Shown one piece after another: positions 15,601-16,820 of a stretch of DNA of 16,820 nt; position 1 is the stretch's first letter; every line of letters starts with the position of its first letter. A program made the translations under genes and the position numbers. The notes under the pieces were generated by a model, which was not told the DNA's origin, did not search any database, and saw nothing but the letters and a program-made list of their open reading frames with translations. Source of the stretch: CAZGNZ01 sp964527215 (GTDB taxonomy: Bacteria > Fidelibacterota > Marinisomatia > SCGC-AAA003-L08 > JACNLC01); contig CAZGNZ010000061.1 of assembly GCA_964527215.1 (NCBI GenBank), forward strand, positions 1 to 16,820. Reading direction: 5' to 3'.

Positions 15601-15658
15601 GATCTTTATCGGATTTTTTTCCGAAAACCTTCGTGATTACTTTGGCAAATACGGACAT
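12641..15658 (-). CDS. secA: Protein translocase ATPase subunit SecA, 1005 aa
   Basis: ATP-driven motor that pushes unfolded preproteins through SecYEG at the inner membrane. Visible motifs: Walker A region MKTGEGKT (about 144-151), Walker B DEVDSVLIDEA (251-261), the VDEHTGR / GRRYSDGLHQALEAKE segment (464-489), AGMTGTA (516-522), TNMAGRGTDI (632-641), RGRSGRQGDPG (671-681), helical-scaffold LLEYDDVMN, and a terminal SEC-C zinc motif CPCGSGKKYKKCC (989-1001) after a Pro/Gln/Ala-rich linker. About 90 extra residues (270-360, with SRGIPKNKRL) sit in the preprotein-binding region, a Bacteroidetes-like trait that explains the length compared with about 900 in E. coli. The ATG at 15658 has an AAGG five to six bases upstream. 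Sec export is the first step for the signal-peptide and T9SS proteins next to it, but there is no tight operon link: about 330 bases separate the stop from the next gene. Confidence 0.98.
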   Translation of the reverse strand: MSVFAKVITKVFGKKSDKDLKLLSPVIDRVNEVYKDLEKLSEAELKEKITHYRTRIDELREAARAKGLKEKLKGSKLDDVIYQAEQDYLNEIQYEVFAVVKDAARRLKGTTWNVMGHDMTWEMVHFDVQLIGGMVLHQGNIAEMKTGEGKTLVATLAIVLNAITGRGVHIITVNDYLAERDSQWMGLIYEYLGFSVGCILNQMNNAQRKEMYQRDITYGTNQEFGFDYLRDNMSISAEEMVQRGHVYAIVDEVDSVLIDEARTPLIISGQVNAPGNQQYKELKGSVEALVRRQATLVNQFVAEGEKVLETDDMAAGVKLLTASRGIPKNKRLMKLYQQQGVKQLVRSVESEYIRDKKLGDIDEQLYFSVDERANVIDLTEMGRTTLSPSHPEDFIIPDIGEMYDDIDKEPGLSDSDRIQKREEAQNLHAQRSDRIHAINQLLKAYTLFEKDVDYIVQGGKVLIVDEHTGRVLHGRRYSDGLHQALEAKENCSIEKETQTMATITIQNYFRMYEKLAGMTGTAITEAPEFMEIYKLDVIEIPTNQPVVRADNEDLVYRTKKEKYTAVIKKISELFQKGQPVLVGTTSVEESETLARMLKRTRVPHNVLNAKQHQKEAEVVTRAGLTSAVTIATNMAGRGTDIKLADPVKELGGLFILGTSRAESRRIDLQLRGRSGRQGDPGESVFFLSLEDDLMRLFGSDRVTKVMDRMGFQEGEVITHSIISKSIERAQKKVEGHNFSIRKHLLEYDDVMNNQREIVYDRRNYALTGEDIDSEVGEIMEEYIDYLISEYCENPETTSTWDWDELKPEVLGTFLIDIKPDDVTFSNGAEFKEMLLQGGRAIIKTKKDITGEELYENFMKFVVLRTIDENWRNHLYAMDQLREGINLRAYGQKNPLIEYKSEGYGMFAQMMVDTNRATLRRLFRAQIQARPPMQMNQARNVRTRHDESTGMGFVAPPPGAREQGGAPAAQAPGKVQPVQVGEKIGRNAPCPCGSGKKYKKCCGKEA

Positions 15659-15784
15659 GATGACCTTTACAGTTCAATGGTTTAAAAATGTACGGGCTAA
15701 TCCCGATCCGGACAACAAACGTACCGGACAAACGGTACAGCTTCCGCCAGAAAAATTGACCGGTCACCGGCCAAACTGACAATA
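15659..15784 (-). promoter_or_regulatory. secA leader with two palindromes
   Basis: Between secA and its possible promoter lie a GTACCG / CGGTAC hairpin (15721-15738, six-base loop) and a TGACCGGTCA palindrome (15757-15766). The latter shares its core with the palindrome at 271-291. A leader hairpin could regulate secA, as SecM does in E. coli by a different mechanism, but no leader peptide is evident here. Confidence 0.35.
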
Positions 15785-15813
15785 ACAATAAAAAATCACA
15801 ATATGTAAGTTAA
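15785..15813 (-). promoter_or_regulatory. Weak candidate promoter for secA
   Basis: On the minus strand TTAACT and TATTGT are separated by 17 bases, each matching four of six positions of the sigma70-type boxes. The segment is AT-rich within a more GC-rich flank and lies about 125 bases upstream of the secA ATG. FCB bacteria often use different promoter boxes, so this is only a suggestion. Confidence 0.25.
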
Positions 15814-16040
15814 CGGATTGAGTCAGGGACCGGCAAGCGGGGAGAGAGTGAGGAAGAGGTTTTGAGTTTTGAGTTTATGGTGTATTTGTGATTGGTTAGT
15901 AGTTGAGTCAGGCTTTGCAGGCAGGGTGTGGTTGAGCCGTTGGCTTGCATGGCTCAGAAGTCAGACGGGAAACCAATCCCTGATGACCAGAACCCAAAAT
16001 ACTATTGACCATTTACCAACGATGCCTGTCCGAACTGGGG

Positions 16041-16137
16041 TTCAGGATGCATAGTAATAATAACGGTGAGTACTCGAGAGAAAAGAATTAGCCCTGCGGA
16101 CGCTGGTTTCGGGGATTTGGGATCGCTGCATCCTGAA
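16041..16137. repeat. Spaced 11-bp inverted repeat
   Basis: TTCAGGATGCA at 16041-16051 and TGCATCCTGAA at 16127-16137 are perfect inverted copies 75 bases apart. The span of 97 bases with no coding capacity would fit a tiny non-autonomous element or a large stem-loop. No target-site duplication is seen flanking it. Confidence 0.5.
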
Positions 16138-16230
16138 TACCATGCCAGGCGGTATTTCCCCGGGAGTGGTGGGGGTTTGGGATGGGTGGACGTTGGGTGA
16201 TTTTTCAATCAAAGATTCCACTGATTACGT

Positions 16231-16332
16231 GCCAAAATAAGGCCCCCAGCCCTGAAGGGGCTGAATATGTCAGCCTGGGGTGAAATCCCGTGAACCGGGT
16301 AGATGAATGAATGAATCCTTAAGGGGTTAATT
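16231..16332. repeat. REP-like palindromic interspersed element
   Basis: A run of short hairpins with recurring TGAA loops: CAGCCC-TGAAG-GGGCTG, then GGGG-TGAA-ATCCC and CCCG-TGAAC-CGGG, followed by an ATGA tandem (16302-16316) and a CCTTAAGGGG box. This order resembles, from memory, a dispersed repeat seen in many Bacteroidetes and related genomes. I cannot confirm copy number from one window. Confidence 0.55.
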
Positions 16333-16352
16333 GAATAACAGGTTGGTTAACT

Positions 16353-16410
16353 GGGGCAGTGGTGAAATGGTATAATAGCGCATTGGTAGAAAAGCAGGAG
16401 AATCTGCCCC
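16353..16410 (+). other. tRNA-like inverted repeat (58 nt)
   Basis: GGGGCAG (16353-16359) and CTGCCCC (16404-16410) would pair as a seven-base acceptor-like stem, and the interior has CATTGGTAGA, reminiscent of a tRNA D-loop, with TCGAATTTCC just after the stem. The length and arms do not fit a functional tRNA, so it may be a degenerate fragment or chance. Confidence 0.25.
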
Positions 16411-16461
16411 TCGAATTTCCAGTTTCAGATTTCAAATCTCAAGTTTCACTGACTCCACTTA

Positions 16462-16820
16462 CTACATTCCCAGAATCACATCCACCGCGATTACCACATC
16501 CAGTATGTCAATCTCTCCGGAATAGTTCACATCACCGGCCAGCAGCTGGGAGTCGGTGGGTTCCAGATCACCCAGTATGATTGCCACAAAGATCACCAGA
16601 TCATTCACATCCAGTGAACCGTTGCTGTCCAGATCACCGTAGATGACATCGGATGTAACCTGGATATAATTCTCCTTGAGAGCATAATCGCTTGTCTCTT
16701 CATCGTACACGGTCAGACTGACTGAATACAGCCCGTCGATCTGATAGGTGAACTGAGGATGTTCTTCAACCGAGTCGATGGTGCCGTCATTGTTGAAGTC
16801 CCACTCCCAGGCTGTCGGAT
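16462..16820 (-). CDS. PKD plus dockerin-like C-terminus of a secreted protein (5' part outside the window)
   Basis: The reading frame enters at the window edge and ends at the TAG at 16462-16464. The visible 118 or so residues start with PTAWEWDFNNDG, a PKD domain core, and close with two dockerin-like EF loops (GDLDSNGSLDVND and GDVNYSGEIDILD). The internal GTG at 16710 is not a credible start because the PKD domain continues upstream of it. Architecture and sequence match the tail of the propeller protein at 9851-11446 almost domain for domain, so the two genes are paralogues at least in this part. There is no T9SS tail. What lies in front of the PKD domain cannot be seen. Confidence 0.88.
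   Translation of the reverse strand, partial: PTAWEWDFNNDGTIDSVEEHPQFTYQIDGLYSVSLTVYDEETSDYALKENYIQVTSDVIYGDLDSNGSLDVNDLVIFVAIILGDLEPTDSQLLAGDVNYSGEIDILDVVIAVDVILGM

Larger units (their letters stand above)
15814..16461. other. Gene-poor spacer with repeat debris
   Basis: No convincing gene on either strand. It contains a TTTGAG tandem (15860-15874), a spaced 11-bp inverted repeat, a REP-like element, a tRNA-like inverted repeat, and a low-complexity TTTCA / GATTTCAAATC stretch (about 16418-16448). The spacer separates secA from the stop of the dockerin-tailed edge gene. Confidence 0.55.

Noticed and set aside
13502..15685. Plus-strand open frames of 332 and 253 codons
   Set aside because: They mirror secA, whose motifs are intact on the minus strand. 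The translations are His/Phe/Gly-rich in the way typical of antisense frames.
16353..16420. A tRNA gene
   Set aside because: An acceptor-like 7-bp stem and a D-loop-like segment are present, but only 58 nt are enclosed, there is no proper anticodon arm, and the T-arm-like stretch lies outside the stem.
16462..16710. A complete 82-residue dockerin protein starting at GTG 16710
   Set aside because: The same frame continues upstream to the window edge and encodes the rest of a PKD domain, so this is the tail of a longer gene.

Overview
The window carries five protein-coding genes or gene pieces, all on the minus strand, so transcription runs from high to low coordinates. It looks like a chromosomal segment of a Gram-negative bacterium of the Fibrobacteres-Chlorobi-Bacteroidetes (FCB) superphylum, most likely a Candidatus Marinimicrobia (Neomarinimicrobiota)-like lineage. 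This rests on two type IX secretion (T9SS) type A C-terminal sorting domains with the YPNPFN hallmark, on cohesin-like modules with the recurring GASGG / GFMVSTN / GFSLTGA signature that I associate from memory with that phylum, and on a SecA with the long insertion typical of Bacteroidetes-like enzymes. The phylum call is inference; a marker-gene tree would settle it.

Layout from high to low coordinates: (1) 16820-16462, the PKD plus dockerin tail of a secreted protein cut by the window edge. (2) 16461-15659, about 800 bases without a convincing gene: a REP-like palindromic element, a 58-nt tRNA-like inverted repeat, a spaced 11-bp inverted repeat, and the secA leader. (3) 15658-12641, complete secA. 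(4) 12640-12312, a cluster of four short hairpins that runs into the broken 5' end of the next gene. (5) 12311-11463, a dockerin / cohesin-like / T9SS-tail protein lacking a credible start and signal peptide. (6) 11446-9851, a secreted seven-bladed FG-GAP propeller with a PKD domain and a C-terminal dockerin, 16 nt after the previous gene. (7) 9850-9413, an intergenic leader. (8) 9412-362, a 3016-residue surface protein with six cohesin-like modules, seven fibronectin III modules (six split by inserted domains), two choice-of-anchor-J domains, two Notch-like LNR modules and a T9SS sorting tail. (9) 361-1, a UUCG-loop terminator, a related palindrome and a possible gene remnant.

The genes fit one theme, protein export and surface display. 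SecA drives Sec export, the first step for all the secreted products. The two proteins with T9SS tails would then be moved through the outer membrane and fixed on the surface. Dockerin-like domains on the propeller protein and on the edge protein lie beside a giant protein rich in cohesin-like modules, which raises the possibility of a non-cellulosomal cohesin-dockerin surface assembly. No glycoside hydrolase or other enzyme domain is seen, so the biological target is unknown. The block 9851-12311 is visibly AT-richer than its neighbours, and its upstream gene is broken, so this stretch may have been rearranged or imported.
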